A stretch of 64,000 nucleotides of DNA from Adlercreutzia muris (GCF_008831045.1 NZ_WAJS01000008.1:28406-92405), one strand, 5' to 3'; counted from the first letter of the stretch, positions 16,724 to 25,603 are shown. Translations and numbers: made by a program. The notes: generated by a model from the letters alone, not told the origin.

Positions 16724-16729
16724 TATACT
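16724..16729 (+). promoter_or_regulatory. -10 box of apbE, implying a leaderless mRNA
   Basis: TATACT at 16724-16729 ends seven bases before the ATG at 16737, so transcription would start at or next to the start codon. There is no Shine-Dalgarno sequence in front of the ATG. The -35 region is weak. Confidence 0.45.
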
Positions 16730-16736
16730 TACGGCC

Positions 16737-17720
16737 ATGGAAAACGAAAACGGGCAACATACCGACCCCATTCCCGACGAGGCCTTCGTCCAGCTCCGCG
16801 CCGCCGAAGCCGGCAAGCCGGCCGCCGTGCGCTTCCTCGCCTTCAACACCGTGGTGGATATCGAGGCCTACGGCGAGGACGGGGCCTGCGCGGCCGCCTT
16901 CGACGAGGCCCGCGCCCTCTGCCGCACCTACGAGCGCCTGTTCAGCCGCACGCTCCCCCACTCCGACATCGCCCGCGTGAACGGCGCCGGCGGTGCGGCG
17001 GTGGCCGTGGACCCCCTCACCTACGACCTGCTCTCGCGCGCCGCCGCCTACTGCGCGGCCAGCGAGGGCGCCTTCGATATCACCGTGGGGCCGGCCGTTC
17101 GCCTGTGGAACTTCCACGAGGGCACCGTGCCCGACCCCGATGCCCTGGCCGAGGCCGTGCGCCACGTGGACTGGCGCCAGCTGAAGCTGTGGAAGGAGGG
17201 CGGCGCCTGCCTCGCCCGGCTGGCCGATCCGGCAGCCGCCGTGGATGCGGGCGGCATTGCCAAGGGCTGGATCGCCGACCGGCTCATCGACGCCCTGGCC
17301 GCCCACGACCTGGGCGGCATCATCGTGAACCTGGGCGGCAACGTGGCCGTGCGCGGGGCGAAGCCTTCGGGCGAGCCCTGGGGCATCGGGGTGCGCAACC
17401 CGGCCGACCCGGCCACCCTGCTCGGCGCCGTGCCCCTGGCCGCGGGATCGGCCGTCACGAGCGGCATCTACGAGCGCTGCTTCACCGCCCCCGACGGCAC
17501 CTTCTACCACCATATCCTGGACCCGCGCACCGGCATGCCCGCCGAAACGGATGTGGCCGGCGTGACCGTCATCTGCGAGCAGTCCATCGACGCCGAGGGG
17601 TTCTCCACCACCCTGCTCGCCCTGGGAACCGAGCGCGGTCGTGCCCTCGTGCAACGGCACCCGGAAATTCTGCAGGCCTTCTTCGTGGATCGGGAGGGGC
17701 GCATCACCCCGGCCCGCTAA
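16737..17720 (+). CDS. apbE: ApbE-family FAD:protein FMN transferase
   Basis: 327 residues of the ApbE family, which attach FMN covalently to Thr/Ser of exported flavoproteins. The motifs VDAGGIAKGWIADRLI, IVNLGGNVAVRG, SGIYERCF and HHILDPRTGMPAE, with the metal-binding Asp in EQSIDAEGFSTTLLALG, are all present. No signal peptide or lipobox is visible, whereas many family members are exported lipoproteins. A likely target is the FMN-binding lipoprotein at 21510-22151. An in-frame ATG at 16716 lies upstream of the -10 box and is rejected. Confidence 0.92.
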   Translation: MENENGQHTDPIPDEAFVQLRAAEAGKPAAVRFLAFNTVVDIEAYGEDGACAAAFDEARALCRTYERLFSRTLPHSDIARVNGAGGAAVAVDPLTYDLLSRAAAYCAASEGAFDITVGPAVRLWNFHEGTVPDPDALAEAVRHVDWRQLKLWKEGGACLARLADPAAAVDAGGIAKGWIADRLIDALAAHDLGGIIVNLGGNVAVRGAKPSGEPWGIGVRNPADPATLLGAVPLAAGSAVTSGIYERCFTAPDGTFYHHILDPRTGMPAETDVAGVTVICEQSIDAEGFSTTLLALGTERGRALVQRHPEILQAFFVDREGRITPAR

Positions 17721-17845
17721 GGCCCCTGCGGTCTTTCGTGCCTCCAGCCCGCACGCACCCCTGCGATCTTCCCATCCCGCGCTGCGATTCGCTCGCACCT
17801 CTGTGGTCTTTCGTCCTAGCCGTTTCCGCCGCCCGCCCGGAGCGC

Positions 17846-17868
17846 TATAATTGTTACAGTAATGAACT
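17846..17868 (+). promoter_or_regulatory. Promoter and candidate operator of the tandem-MarR gene
   Basis: TATAAT at 17846-17851 is followed by TTACAGTAATGAACT (17854-17868). Thirteen of these fifteen bases recur at 22212-22226 in front of the flavoprotein operon, so it is a candidate autoregulatory site. Confidence 0.5.
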
Positions 17869-17892
17869 ATTCCCGAGGCAAGGAGCCGGGCT

Positions 17893-18822
17893 GTGGGCGC
17901 CACTTCCGAAAAAGACAAGTTCAACCTGGACTCCACCTATTTCGTGGCATTCGAGATGGCCCACGAGGCCCTGGCCCGGGGCTTGGCCGCCGCCAGCGAT
18001 TTGAACATCACCCAGTACCGGGTGCTCACCAAGCTGCTGCAAGCCGGCGAGGCCGTGAACCAGGGCGCCCTAGGAAAGCTCCTCGGCATGAAGCCCAACG
18101 GCATCACCCAGGCCGTGGATGCGTTGGAGGCCCGGGGGCTCGCGACCCGGGAGAGCGGCCGGGCCGACGGGCGCACCCGCTTCCTGCGCGTCACCGATGC
18201 CGGCGCGGCCCACGTCGCCGCCGTGAACGAGGCCCTCGTCGAAAGCCTCTACGAGCACTTCCCCACGGCCGACCCCACCTATCGCACCATTTTGGAGGCG
18301 GCCGTGGCGGCGGCGGCCCAGATCGAGCCGCCGCTGAATTCGGAGATGGCCAACCGCTTCCCCGCCACCCGCTCCCTCGTGTCCATCGAGCTTTTGCGGG
18401 CCGAGACCGAGCGAACCCTGCGCGAGGCCACGGGCGCCTCGTTCAACGAGTGCCGCATCGTACAGCGCCTGAGCGAGACCGACCGCCCCGAGCGCGTCGG
18501 CGAGCTGGCATGCGCCCTGCACCTGTCCCCGGTGAACGCCGCCCGGGCCACCGAGCGCCTCGTCGGGCGCGGCTGGGCGCGGCGCCTGAAGTCGCCCGCC
18601 GACAAGAAGGCGGTCTACGTGGCCCTCACCGACGAGGGCGTCTACCAGGGGTTCCTCATCAGCGCCACGGTAAACGAGCTGGCCGCCACGAAGCTGTGGG
18701 CCCACCTCACCCCCGGCCAGCGCGAGGCCATCGAGCGCGTCGGCCACGTTGTGGTGGCCGAGCTGGACGCCCGCCGCCAAGCAAAGGAGCAGGCCGCCTA
18801 CGACCTGCTCCAGGAAATCTAG
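17893..18822 (+). CDS. Tandem MarR-type regulator (two winged-helix domains in one chain)
   Basis: 309 residues made of two MarR-like halves. The first (about residues 15-150) has the helix-turn-helix VNQGALGKLLGMKPNGITQAV and the wing ESGRADGRTRFLRVTDAG. The second (about 150-305) has RVGELACALHLSPVNAARAT and the wing LKSPADKKAVYVALTDEG. Ordinary MarR proteins are about 145 residues and dimerise; here one chain could be a ready-made pseudodimer. The GTG start has AAGGAG seven bases upstream. It sits between apbE and the flavoprotein cluster and probably controls it; the ligand is unknown. Confidence 0.85.
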   Translation: MGATSEKDKFNLDSTYFVAFEMAHEALARGLAAASDLNITQYRVLTKLLQAGEAVNQGALGKLLGMKPNGITQAVDALEARGLATRESGRADGRTRFLRVTDAGAAHVAAVNEALVESLYEHFPTADPTYRTILEAAVAAAAQIEPPLNSEMANRFPATRSLVSIELLRAETERTLREATGASFNECRIVQRLSETDRPERVGELACALHLSPVNAARATERLVGRGWARRLKSPADKKAVYVALTDEGVYQGFLISATVNELAATKLWAHLTPGQREAIERVGHVVVAELDARRQAKEQAAYDLLQEI

Positions 18823-18838
18823 AGCATTTCGCCGCCCG

Positions 18839-19609
18839 CTACGACAGCGCCGCCTTTGGCTGCACCGGCGCGCTCGCCTTCGGTACCGGAGCGCCCTCCT
18901 GCCTGCGGATAAGGGCCGCGGCGCCAAAGAGCAGGACCACGTTCACGATCAGGTCGGCCGCCACCCAGCCGCCAAGGGCCGGCAGGCTCACCGTCGCCAC
19001 GTTCAGGGCCGAGAAGGTGCCCACCGTGAGCACCATGACCACCGCGCCGCAGGCCGCGCAGGCCACGATGAGGGCCGCCGCCAGGGAATGCCCCGCGCGG
19101 GCGCGGGCCACGCAGACGCACACCACCATCGACGCCGCACCGAGCAACGTGCCCAGGAAGGCCGCGAAGACGATAACGCCCAGCACGATGACGGGCAGCC
19201 CCGGCAGCTTCGAGCTCATGGAGCCCACCTGCACCGCCGACAGGATGCCGAGCACCACCACGACCAGGCACACGACGGCCGCAAGCGCCGTGGCCCAGCC
19301 CCACAGAAACGCCGTTGCCGGGCGCGGGCGACCGTCGCCGCGGGCCGCAAGGACCCCGTAGAGCACCGCGCCGGCCGTGGACACCACAAGCGCCAGCCCT
19401 GCCGCGAACAGGAAGGCCACGAAGGCCGAGCCCGTGAGGATGGAGCAGATCACATCCAAAATGGGCACGCCCGAGGCCGAGATGTAGTCGAAGGCGAGCA
19501 CGCCGGTGCCCCCGGCCACGGTAAGCCCGATGCGGGCCAGAATCGCTATCACGAGCGCCATGGCGTACAGCGTGAGGAACGGCCGCGCCATTGCTTTCAT
19601 ATCGTTCAT
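18839..19609 (-). CDS. Polytopic membrane protein of unknown function
   Basis: 256 residues with about six hydrophobic segments (LTLYAMALVIAILARIGLTV, FVAFLFAAGLALVVSTAGAV, LPVIVLGVIVFAAFLGTLLG, AALIVACAACGAVVMVLTVG and others) and a short Pro/Lys-rich cytoplasmic tail. I do not recognise the family. The ATG at 19609 is six bases after AAGGAG and is preferred over the start at 19630. It follows the Tat flavoprotein by 63 bases on the same strand, so it is probably the third gene of that operon and might serve electron transfer or export for it; this is inference. Confidence 0.75.
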   Translation of the reverse strand: MNDMKAMARPFLTLYAMALVIAILARIGLTVAGGTGVLAFDYISASGVPILDVICSILTGSAFVAFLFAAGLALVVSTAGAVLYGVLAARGDGRPRPATAFLWGWATALAAVVCLVVVVLGILSAVQVGSMSSKLPGLPVIVLGVIVFAAFLGTLLGAASMVVCVCVARARAGHSLAAALIVACAACGAVVMVLTVGTFSALNVATVSLPALGGWVAADLIVNVVLLFGAAALIRRQEGAPVPKASAPVQPKAALS

Positions 19610-19672
19610 AGTCAGCTCCTTCCGAAGCACTCCCGCGGAGCGCCTTGCGCCCCGCGCGTTCCAAGCGCGCCC

Positions 19673-21517
19673 TTAGGCCTCGCCCATCTCGTTTTCCACC
19701 GCCGAGGTGCCGCAGAGGTACCCGCCGCAGAACGCCAGGCCCACATCCCCCATGAGCGAGCCCAGGATGGGGTCGCCGATGTAGCTGTTCTCGCCGCAGG
19801 CGCCGCCCGCGGTGTGCCAGCCGGCGTAGAGCCCCGGGATGATGCGGCCGTTCACACCCACCACCTGCATCTGGTCGTTGATGAGCAGGCCAGCCTTGGT
19901 GCCGTAGAGGTTGCCGCCGATGCGGCAGCCGTAGAAGGGCGGCTCGGTGATGGCGTGCAGCCACTCGGGCGGCATGGGGTACATGAAGTCGTCCTCGCCC
20001 CGCTCGCAGGCCTCGTTCCACTTCGCCACCGCCTCGGTGAGCACCCCCTCGGCCAGGCCCAGATCGGCCTCCAGCTCCTCCAGGGTGTCGCGGCGCTTCA
20101 GCACGTCGGCCTCGATGGCGTCGGCCACGCCGTGGTGCCAGTCGCGGTAGTGCTCGGGCACCTTCTCGATCTGCTCCAGATCGGGGGTCAGCAGCTTGCG
20201 GCAGTGCTCCTGGGCGAACCCGGCCAGATGATCCTCGTAATTCGCGTCGAAGACGATGTAGGAGCGGTGGCCCGGCGGGGTCATTTGAATAGTGGCCAAG
20301 TCGCCCAGGGCGTAGATGGCGTTGGCGCCGTCCTCGGCCACGCGGGAGTCCATGTAGCGCAGGCGGTTGCCACAGCGGTCGATGGTCAACCACGGCTGGC
20401 GCGACAGCTGGGTCATGCCGTCGTAGAGGAACCGCGCCCAGGTGCCGCCCTCGGCCTGCCAGTCCACGCCACCGTCGAAAGAGGCGGAGCTGTTGAAGCC
20501 GGACACATCGGCCCCCACTCCGAGCCCCATGCGGAAGCACTCGCCAGTTTCGCCGGCCGTCAGATAGCTGGAGGCGCAGCCCATGGCCGCCGTGGGGATG
20601 TACTTGTCCAGTAGCGCCTTGTTGTTGCAGAAGCCGCCGGCCGTGAGGATGACGGCGCGCTTCGCGTGGATGAACTTCTCCGCGCCGTAGTCCTCATTCA
20701 CCACGACGCCCACGATGCGCCCGTCCCCGTCCTGCACGAGGGCCGCCGCCGGGCTCTGGAAGTGGAAGTCCACCCCGTGCTTGTAGCCGTAGTTGTACAT
20801 GGCGTCAGTGGCGTCCTTCATCTTCAGCACGTGGTGGTCCAGGGTCGAGCGCTTGGGGGCCACGTACACGGGCACCTCGCCCAGACGCCAGTGCACGCCG
20901 CAGTCGGCCATCCAATCGAGGCTCTTGCCCCCTTCCTCGGCGATCTTGTAGATGAGCTTGGGGTCGGCCGCGTAGTGGTACTCGTCCATGGCCCAGTCGG
21001 TGAGGGCCTGGGGCGAGAAGGGGTAGCTCGGGAAGGCGAACTTCTTCTCCTCCTGGCCGGAGTAGCCACCGAGGATGCCGCACATGCCCGCCTCCTGGGC
21101 GTTGCCGCCGGGAAGCCCCATGGCCTCCACGCAGATGACCTCGGCCCCCAGCTCGCAGGCGCGGGCCGCGGCGTTCAGGCCACCGCCCCCGGCGCCCACC
21201 ACGCAGATGTCGCACTCGTAGTCCCACGCCGCAGGCACGTCCCGAGGCGGAATGGGCGTGGCGTCGTTGGCGGGGAAGCTCGCGGCATCATGCTCGCGGT
21301 AGGTGCCGTCGGCGGCGCTCGCGTTGGTGGCATGGCTCGGGTTGGGGGCGGCCACAGGGTCGCCCTCCCGCGTCCAGTCGCCCCGGCGCTCGGCGCTCGC
21401 GGCGAGGGCCGCCTCGGGAGTAAGTAGCCCCGCGGCAGCGGCCCCGGCCGCGGCCAGGGCCGATCCGGTCAGAAAGGCGCGGCGCGAGAGGGCGCCGGTG
21501 GCAGAAGACTTACTCAC
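19673..21517 (-). CDS. Tat-exported FAD-dependent reductase
   Basis: 614 residues of the fumarate/urocanate reductase flavoprotein family. The signal LSRRAFLTGSALAAAG contains the twin-arginine motif, with a cleavage region around AALAASA. The FAD fold begins near residue 107 (DICVVGAGGGGLNAAAR) and the C-terminal FAD block is GLYAGWHTAGGACGENSYIG. No heme motif is present. Its first eight bases overlap the upstream FMN-binding lipoprotein gene, so the pair is co-translated; the lipoprotein is the natural electron donor. The substrate is unknown. Confidence 0.88.
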   Translation of the reverse strand: MSKSSATGALSRRAFLTGSALAAAGAAAAGLLTPEAALAASAERRGDWTREGDPVAAPNPSHATNASAADGTYREHDAASFPANDATPIPPRDVPAAWDYECDICVVGAGGGGLNAAARACELGAEVICVEAMGLPGGNAQEAGMCGILGGYSGQEEKKFAFPSYPFSPQALTDWAMDEYHYAADPKLIYKIAEEGGKSLDWMADCGVHWRLGEVPVYVAPKRSTLDHHVLKMKDATDAMYNYGYKHGVDFHFQSPAAALVQDGDGRIVGVVVNEDYGAEKFIHAKRAVILTAGGFCNNKALLDKYIPTAAMGCASSYLTAGETGECFRMGLGVGADVSGFNSSASFDGGVDWQAEGGTWARFLYDGMTQLSRQPWLTIDRCGNRLRYMDSRVAEDGANAIYALGDLATIQMTPPGHRSYIVFDANYEDHLAGFAQEHCRKLLTPDLEQIEKVPEHYRDWHHGVADAIEADVLKRRDTLEELEADLGLAEGVLTEAVAKWNEACERGEDDFMYPMPPEWLHAITEPPFYGCRIGGNLYGTKAGLLINDQMQVVGVNGRIIPGLYAGWHTAGGACGENSYIGDPILGSLMGDVGLAFCGGYLCGTSAVENEMGEA

Positions 21518-22151
21518 GGCTCTTCACCTCCTGATTGTTGGCGGGCGCGGCGGCGTCGGCTGCGGCAGCACCCTCGCCAGATGCGGCGCCGGCCCCATCG
21601 GCTGCGGCACCGTCGGTCTCGCCATCGGCCGCACCCCCCGGTGCGTCCGCGCCGGCACCCGCAACGGCGCTGTCGGCCGCCCGGCCGGTCTGGGCCTGGG
21701 CGAGGGCATCCTCCACGGCCTGTTTCACCCCGGCCGTGGTGATGGTGGCCCCGGCGATGGCATCGATGTCGGCGCCCTGGGCCGCCTCGATCATGGCGGC
21801 GTAGCGTCCGTCGCGGATGGCCTCGTAGCCCCCGCGGCTCTGACTCTCGCCGTCCTGGGCGGTCTCCAAGCATGTCAGGCGCCCGTCGTCCACGAGCAGC
21901 GTCACGGAGATCCAGCCCTCCATGCCGCGGCCGTGCCCCGTGTACACCCCATCGTGCAGATCGCCCTCGGCCCGGGCCGCCCCCGTCGCGGTCACCTCGG
22001 CCGCCCAGGGGTCCTCGGTATGCAGGGCCAGCTGCTCGGCCGTAGCCGCATCCTTGGAACCGGAGCCCTCGAAGCTGGCCCCGCATCCGGAAAGTCCCAG
22101 CACGAGCGCCGTGGCGCCACAGAGCGCCGCCGTTGTCCTCACGCCGTTCAT
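21510..22151 (-). CDS. FMN-binding-domain lipoprotein
   Basis: 213 residues: a lipoprotein signal ending LVLGLSGC, then an FMN-binding domain with DGVYTGHGRGMEGWISVTLLV and the flavinylation motif AGATITTAGVKQAV, in which the Thr after GAT-I is the expected FMN attachment site. The C-terminal 55 residues are an Ala/Gly/Asp-rich, probably disordered tail. It should pass electrons outside the membrane to the flavoprotein encoded by the overlapping downstream gene, after modification by ApbE (16737-17720). The ATG at 22151 follows GGAGGGACT. Confidence 0.88.
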   Translation of the reverse strand: MNGVRTTAALCGATALVLGLSGCGASFEGSGSKDAATAEQLALHTEDPWAAEVTATGAARAEGDLHDGVYTGHGRGMEGWISVTLLVDDGRLTCLETAQDGESQSRGGYEAIRDGRYAAMIEAAQGADIDAIAGATITTAGVKQAVEDALAQAQTGRAADSAVAGAGADAPGGAADGETDGAAADGAGAASGEGAAAADAAAPANNQEVKSRE

Positions 22152-22211
22152 AGTCCCTCCAATCATTCGCCGTTGTTGGACTGATATTTCTTCATGAAAG
22201 TTTTCTTTTAT

Positions 22212-22298
22212 TTACAATCATGAACTTATTGCTGCGGAGCATATCAGCGTTTTACCCGTATAGCAAGGATATATTGACGAAATTTAACATTCCGTCAA
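22212..22298. promoter_or_regulatory. AT-rich divergent control region with two candidate operators
   Basis: The 345-bp gap between the FMN lipoprotein and the gene at 22497 is strikingly AT-rich. TTACAATCATGAACT (22212-22226) matches the tandem-MarR promoter site at 17854-17868 in 13 of 15 bases. Separately, TTGACGAAAT (22274-22283) and ATTCCGTCAA (22289-22298) form a 10-bp inverted repeat with one mismatch around TTAAC. Either could control both divergent genes. Bases 22330-22490 show nothing further. Confidence 0.5.
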
Positions 22299-22496
22299 CT
22301 ACTACCAAATTGATAATTTATGGATATTGACTGAAGATACGAAGGCGAGTAAGGTACGGGACAACGACCGCAAGCATCCCTTGCGCAGCCGTCGCGGCCG
22401 AGTCGGAGACGCGGGCCGGAAGGCGCACCCGCGCCCGCCGATCCGCCCCGGCCGCGACGAGCTTCCCTACCCGGTATCTAATAAGGAGGGATACCC

Positions 22497-23618
22497 ATGC
22501 TCTTCGATGTGTACGGCCCCAACGCCGCCTACCAATGGCTCGGCCTCGCCCTCGTTCTTGTCCTGCTCATCCTGCTGAACGAGTTCGCCCGCCGCACCAA
22601 GTTCGGCGGATGCTTCATGTTCTTCGGCGTGTGCGGCGCCATGACCGTCTACTGCCTCGCCGTGGAGATCGGCGCGGCGGCCGGCGCCGAATGGGCGCTT
22701 ACCAACCCCACCCACACCGACATGAACAGCTGGTTCCACTATGCCAAGGTGTATGCTGCCACCGCCGGCTGCATCGGCTTCATGATGCTCAAGTACTCCT
22801 GGGGCAAAATCGGCCGCTCCCACTGGTTCAAGGCCTTCCCCTTCGTCATCGTGGCCATCAACATCCTCATCGCCGTGGTGAGCGACTTCGAGAGCGCGTT
22901 TCGCGCTTGGGGCACCACCTGGGTGTCCACCGAGGGCGTCACGCTCTACGGCGGCTGGCACAACGTGTTCAACGGCATCGCCGGCCTGCTTAATATCGCC
23001 TGCATGACCGGCTGGTTCGGCATCTACATCTCCAAGAAGCGCCAGGACATGCTATGGCCCGATATGACCTGGGTGTTCATCATCGCCTACGATCTGTGGA
23101 ACTTCTGCTACACCTACAACTGCCTGCCCACCCACTCCTGGTACTGCGGCGTGGCCCTGCTGCTGGCGCCGACCATCGCCGGGCTTCTGTGGAACAAGGG
23201 CGGCTGGATCCAGAACCGCGCCTTCACCTTGTCCATGTGGTGCATGTTCTGCCAAATGGTGCCGATGTTCGCCAACGACTCCATCTTCGCGGCTAACTCC
23301 GTGAACAACCCCAACGTGAACCTCGCGGTGTCGCTCATCGCGCTCCTCGCGAACGTCGCCGCCCTGGCCTACATCATGTACCGCGCCAAGAAGCTGGGCG
23401 TGAACCCCTACAAGCAGGAAGTGTTCGTGGGCACCAAGGACTTCCAGAAGGCCATGGAGCGCCGCGCCGATACCCCCTACCTGCTTGAGACCGAGCCCGC
23501 CAGCGCCACGGCGGCCGAGATCGCCGAGATGGTGGCCTACAACGACCTGCCCGCCGAGGGCACCCCGGGATACGTGTACGTGGCCGTGGAGAAGATCGAC
23601 ACCCCGCAGCGCAAGTAG
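22497..23618 (+). CDS. Polytopic membrane protein next to flavoprotein operon (DUF5692-like)
   Basis: 373 residues with about nine membrane segments (GLALVLVLLILLNEFARR, FPFVIVAINILIAVV, TWVFIIAYDLWNFCYTYN, LAVSLIALLANVAALAYIMY) and a soluble C-terminus of about 75 residues. It is rich in Trp, Cys and Tyr inside the membrane part. I recall similar proteins as DUF5692, found beside FAD reductases in gut Coriobacteriia, but have not verified that. AAGGAGGG precedes the ATG. Its position divergent from the FMN lipoprotein suggests a role with that reductase, such as substrate transport or quinol oxidation; this is unproven. Confidence 0.78.
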   Translation: MLFDVYGPNAAYQWLGLALVLVLLILLNEFARRTKFGGCFMFFGVCGAMTVYCLAVEIGAAAGAEWALTNPTHTDMNSWFHYAKVYAATAGCIGFMMLKYSWGKIGRSHWFKAFPFVIVAINILIAVVSDFESAFRAWGTTWVSTEGVTLYGGWHNVFNGIAGLLNIACMTGWFGIYISKKRQDMLWPDMTWVFIIAYDLWNFCYTYNCLPTHSWYCGVALLLAPTIAGLLWNKGGWIQNRAFTLSMWCMFCQMVPMFANDSIFAANSVNNPNVNLAVSLIALLANVAALAYIMYRAKKLGVNPYKQEVFVGTKDFQKAMERRADTPYLLETEPASATAAEIAEMVAYNDLPAEGTPGYVYVAVEKIDTPQRK

Positions 23619-23767
23619 CCGCTCCTCCCAGCCGCTTCCATCCCCATGCCGAGGGTCCGCGACGTTCGCCGTCGCGGGCCCTCGCTGTTCAGGAGCCCTC
23701 GTCACCGAAGGAAACCGCTCCTTCCTGCCAGGCACTCGACCGCTAAGAGAGCGCCTCCGGAGGAGCC

Positions 23768-23794
23768 GGGGCGCTTCTCCGGAGGCGCCCCTTT
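23768..23794. terminator. Hairpin between convergent genes
   Basis: GGGGCGC (23768-23774) pairs with GCGCCCC (23785-23791) and is followed by TTT. It lies between the membrane protein ending at 23618 and the convergent agmatinase-like gene ending at 23808 and may serve as terminator. Confidence 0.5.
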
Positions 23795-23807
23795 CCCACC
23801 CGACAGG

Positions 23808-24806
23808 CTAGCGGGACGCCATCCCCTTCGTCGCGAAGCAGATGGCGTCCAAGATGAGCTGCGCCGCATAGAGGGAAGTCTGGTTCGCCCAGTCATAGGG
23901 CGGCGATACCTCGCACACATCTAATCCGACGATGGGGCCCCGCGCCGCCACGGCACGGATGATCTCTCGCACCTGGTCGTACAGAAGACCGCCTGGCTGG
24001 GGCGAGCCGGTACCAGGGCAGATGGAGGGAACGAGACCGTCGATATCCACGGTGATGTAGTAGCAGGGCGCCTGGGGAATGAGGGAGCAAGCCGCCTCCG
24101 CGCCGTCACGGTGCACCTGGGGCGCCGGCACGAGCACGCTATCCCACTGGCGCGCATCGGCGAAGGCGGTCGGTCTCGAACTGCCGAGCCCTCGCAGGCC
24201 GAACTGCACCATGGAGGTGATATGCGGCATCTCCGAGGCCCGCCGCATGGGCGAGCTGTGACTCTCCCGAAATTCACCGTAACTGTCCGTCCAATCCAGG
24301 TGAGCGTCCACCTGCACCACGCACAGGTCACTGAAGCGGTCCAGCGCACGGAAGATGGGGGTGGGATGGGCGTGGCGTGGTCGCCGCCGATAACCACCGG
24401 CACCGCTCCGAGATCAAGGACTTTTCGCACCGCCGCCTCCAAATTGCGGAAAGCCTGGTCGCCTCCGCAGGGACTCACGTCCACATCACCGCAGTCGACG
24501 ATGATCTGCCCCTCGTCGAGGAACATCTCGTCGAGCACCGGACGTAAAGGCGCCGCAGTCCATCGGCGTAGACGGTGGAGGCATCGCGCACCGCCCGCGG
24601 CGCCATGCGAGCCCCCGAGCGCGCACTCGTTCCCAGATCGTAGGGAAACCCGAGAACGGCCACGTCGGCATCGCCCGGACGCAAGTCGTCCAAACTCGGG
24701 CACAGCCGCGCCTTCATGAAGGTGGCGATGCCCGCAAAGGGCAGATCGAAGAAGTTGCCGGGGCGGTGGTGAAGGAAGTACTGGAATACCGCTCGTCAAA
24801 GGCCAT
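23808..24806 (-). pseudogene. speB: Agmatinase/arginase-family gene with three frameshifts
   Basis: Read across frames this encodes a full ureohydrolase: MAFDERYS, then FDLPFAGIATFMKARLCPS and VLGFPYDLGTSARSGARMAP, then VLDEMFLDEGQIIVDCGDVD and VVIGGDHATPIP, then FRALDRFSDLCVVQVDAHLDW, ITVDIDGLVPS and LDVCEVSPPYD. All metal ligands (GGDHA, DAHLD, DIDG) are intact, but the frame changes near 24794, 24555 and 24362. Each shift is explained by one missing C on the coding strand. The enzyme would hydrolyse agmatine or a related guanidine. It is either a recent pseudogene or a victim of base-calling errors. Confidence 0.8.
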
Positions 24807-25032
24807 GGTGCCCTCGCTTTCCGCCCGTCGACATCGCCAGAGGGCCAGGTCGCACCTGACGGGACAAGGGCGGCCCACCCACCCATCATTGCCGGAGGAG
24901 CCCGTGCCTGACGGAGCGAAGGCAGACCCGCTGATCGAGCCGGCCCCATTGTAGCCCGCCACCACCGCGGGCACAAGCGGCCGCCCCGCGCAACGCCTCC
25001 CTTCCCCAGGCATCATCTTCAATGCATGAGCA

Positions 25033-25055
25033 ACTTCTCAAGAATTTTGAGAAGT
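25033..25055. promoter_or_regulatory. Perfect 9-bp inverted repeat
   Basis: ACTTCTCAA (25033-25041) and TTGAGAAGT (25047-25055) surround GAATT, upstream of the broken agmatinase gene. Likely an operator or a short hairpin; no T run follows. Confidence 0.4.
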
Positions 25056-25560
25056 CGTGCCGTTGCATTCCCATATTTTCAGAAGTGTCACCCTGCGCGA
25101 GGAAGGGCGGTGAAAGCAGCAGCGGACGCAATCGATATCGTGCCCGATGCTCTGGCGCTGGTGGAGGATGTGTCAGCGGCCATCGCCCGCCGGGTTGGCC
25201 GGATTGAAATAAATATCGCTGAAAACGGCACAACGCCATGAGTTTTGAGAGAAGAGCAGGGTACGACCGCAACATATCCGATGACACTGCGACAGGAGGG
25301 CCCGTGTTTGGAGTTCGGCCTTTACTGGGCCTGGGTCATCGCGGCGTCCTGCAGCGGCGCGCTGGGCCCTTTGGCCCTAACGCCGCCTCGCCCATTGACG
25401 CTATCTGGCTGCAGGGGCGAAAACAGAAGCGGGCGCGATCGACATCGCTCCCGCTTGGAAGCGGCTGCTGGGTTTTAGGGAGCCTGAGCCGGTTGCAATC
25501 ATTGCGCATTGCCCGACTTTTGGCCAACATCGAGCGCGCGGACTGAGCACACGCTGGTCT
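25056..25560. other. Region of decayed coding sequence
   Basis: No intact gene fills 24807-25603. Short plus-strand stretches look like remnants: ADAIDIVPDALALVEDVSAAIA (about 25110-25190), a hydrophobic FGLYWAWVIAASCSGAL (about 25315-25365) resembling the start of the LuxR-type membrane regulators, and GAIDIAPAWKRLLGF (about 25430-25475), similar to the first remnant. They lie in different frames without ribosome sites. I read this as a degraded gene or genes, not a functional one. Confidence 0.35.
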
Positions 25561-25603
25561 TCGTGTGCCGCCATCGCTCGAACGGGCCATGGCGGGCAAG
25601 CGG

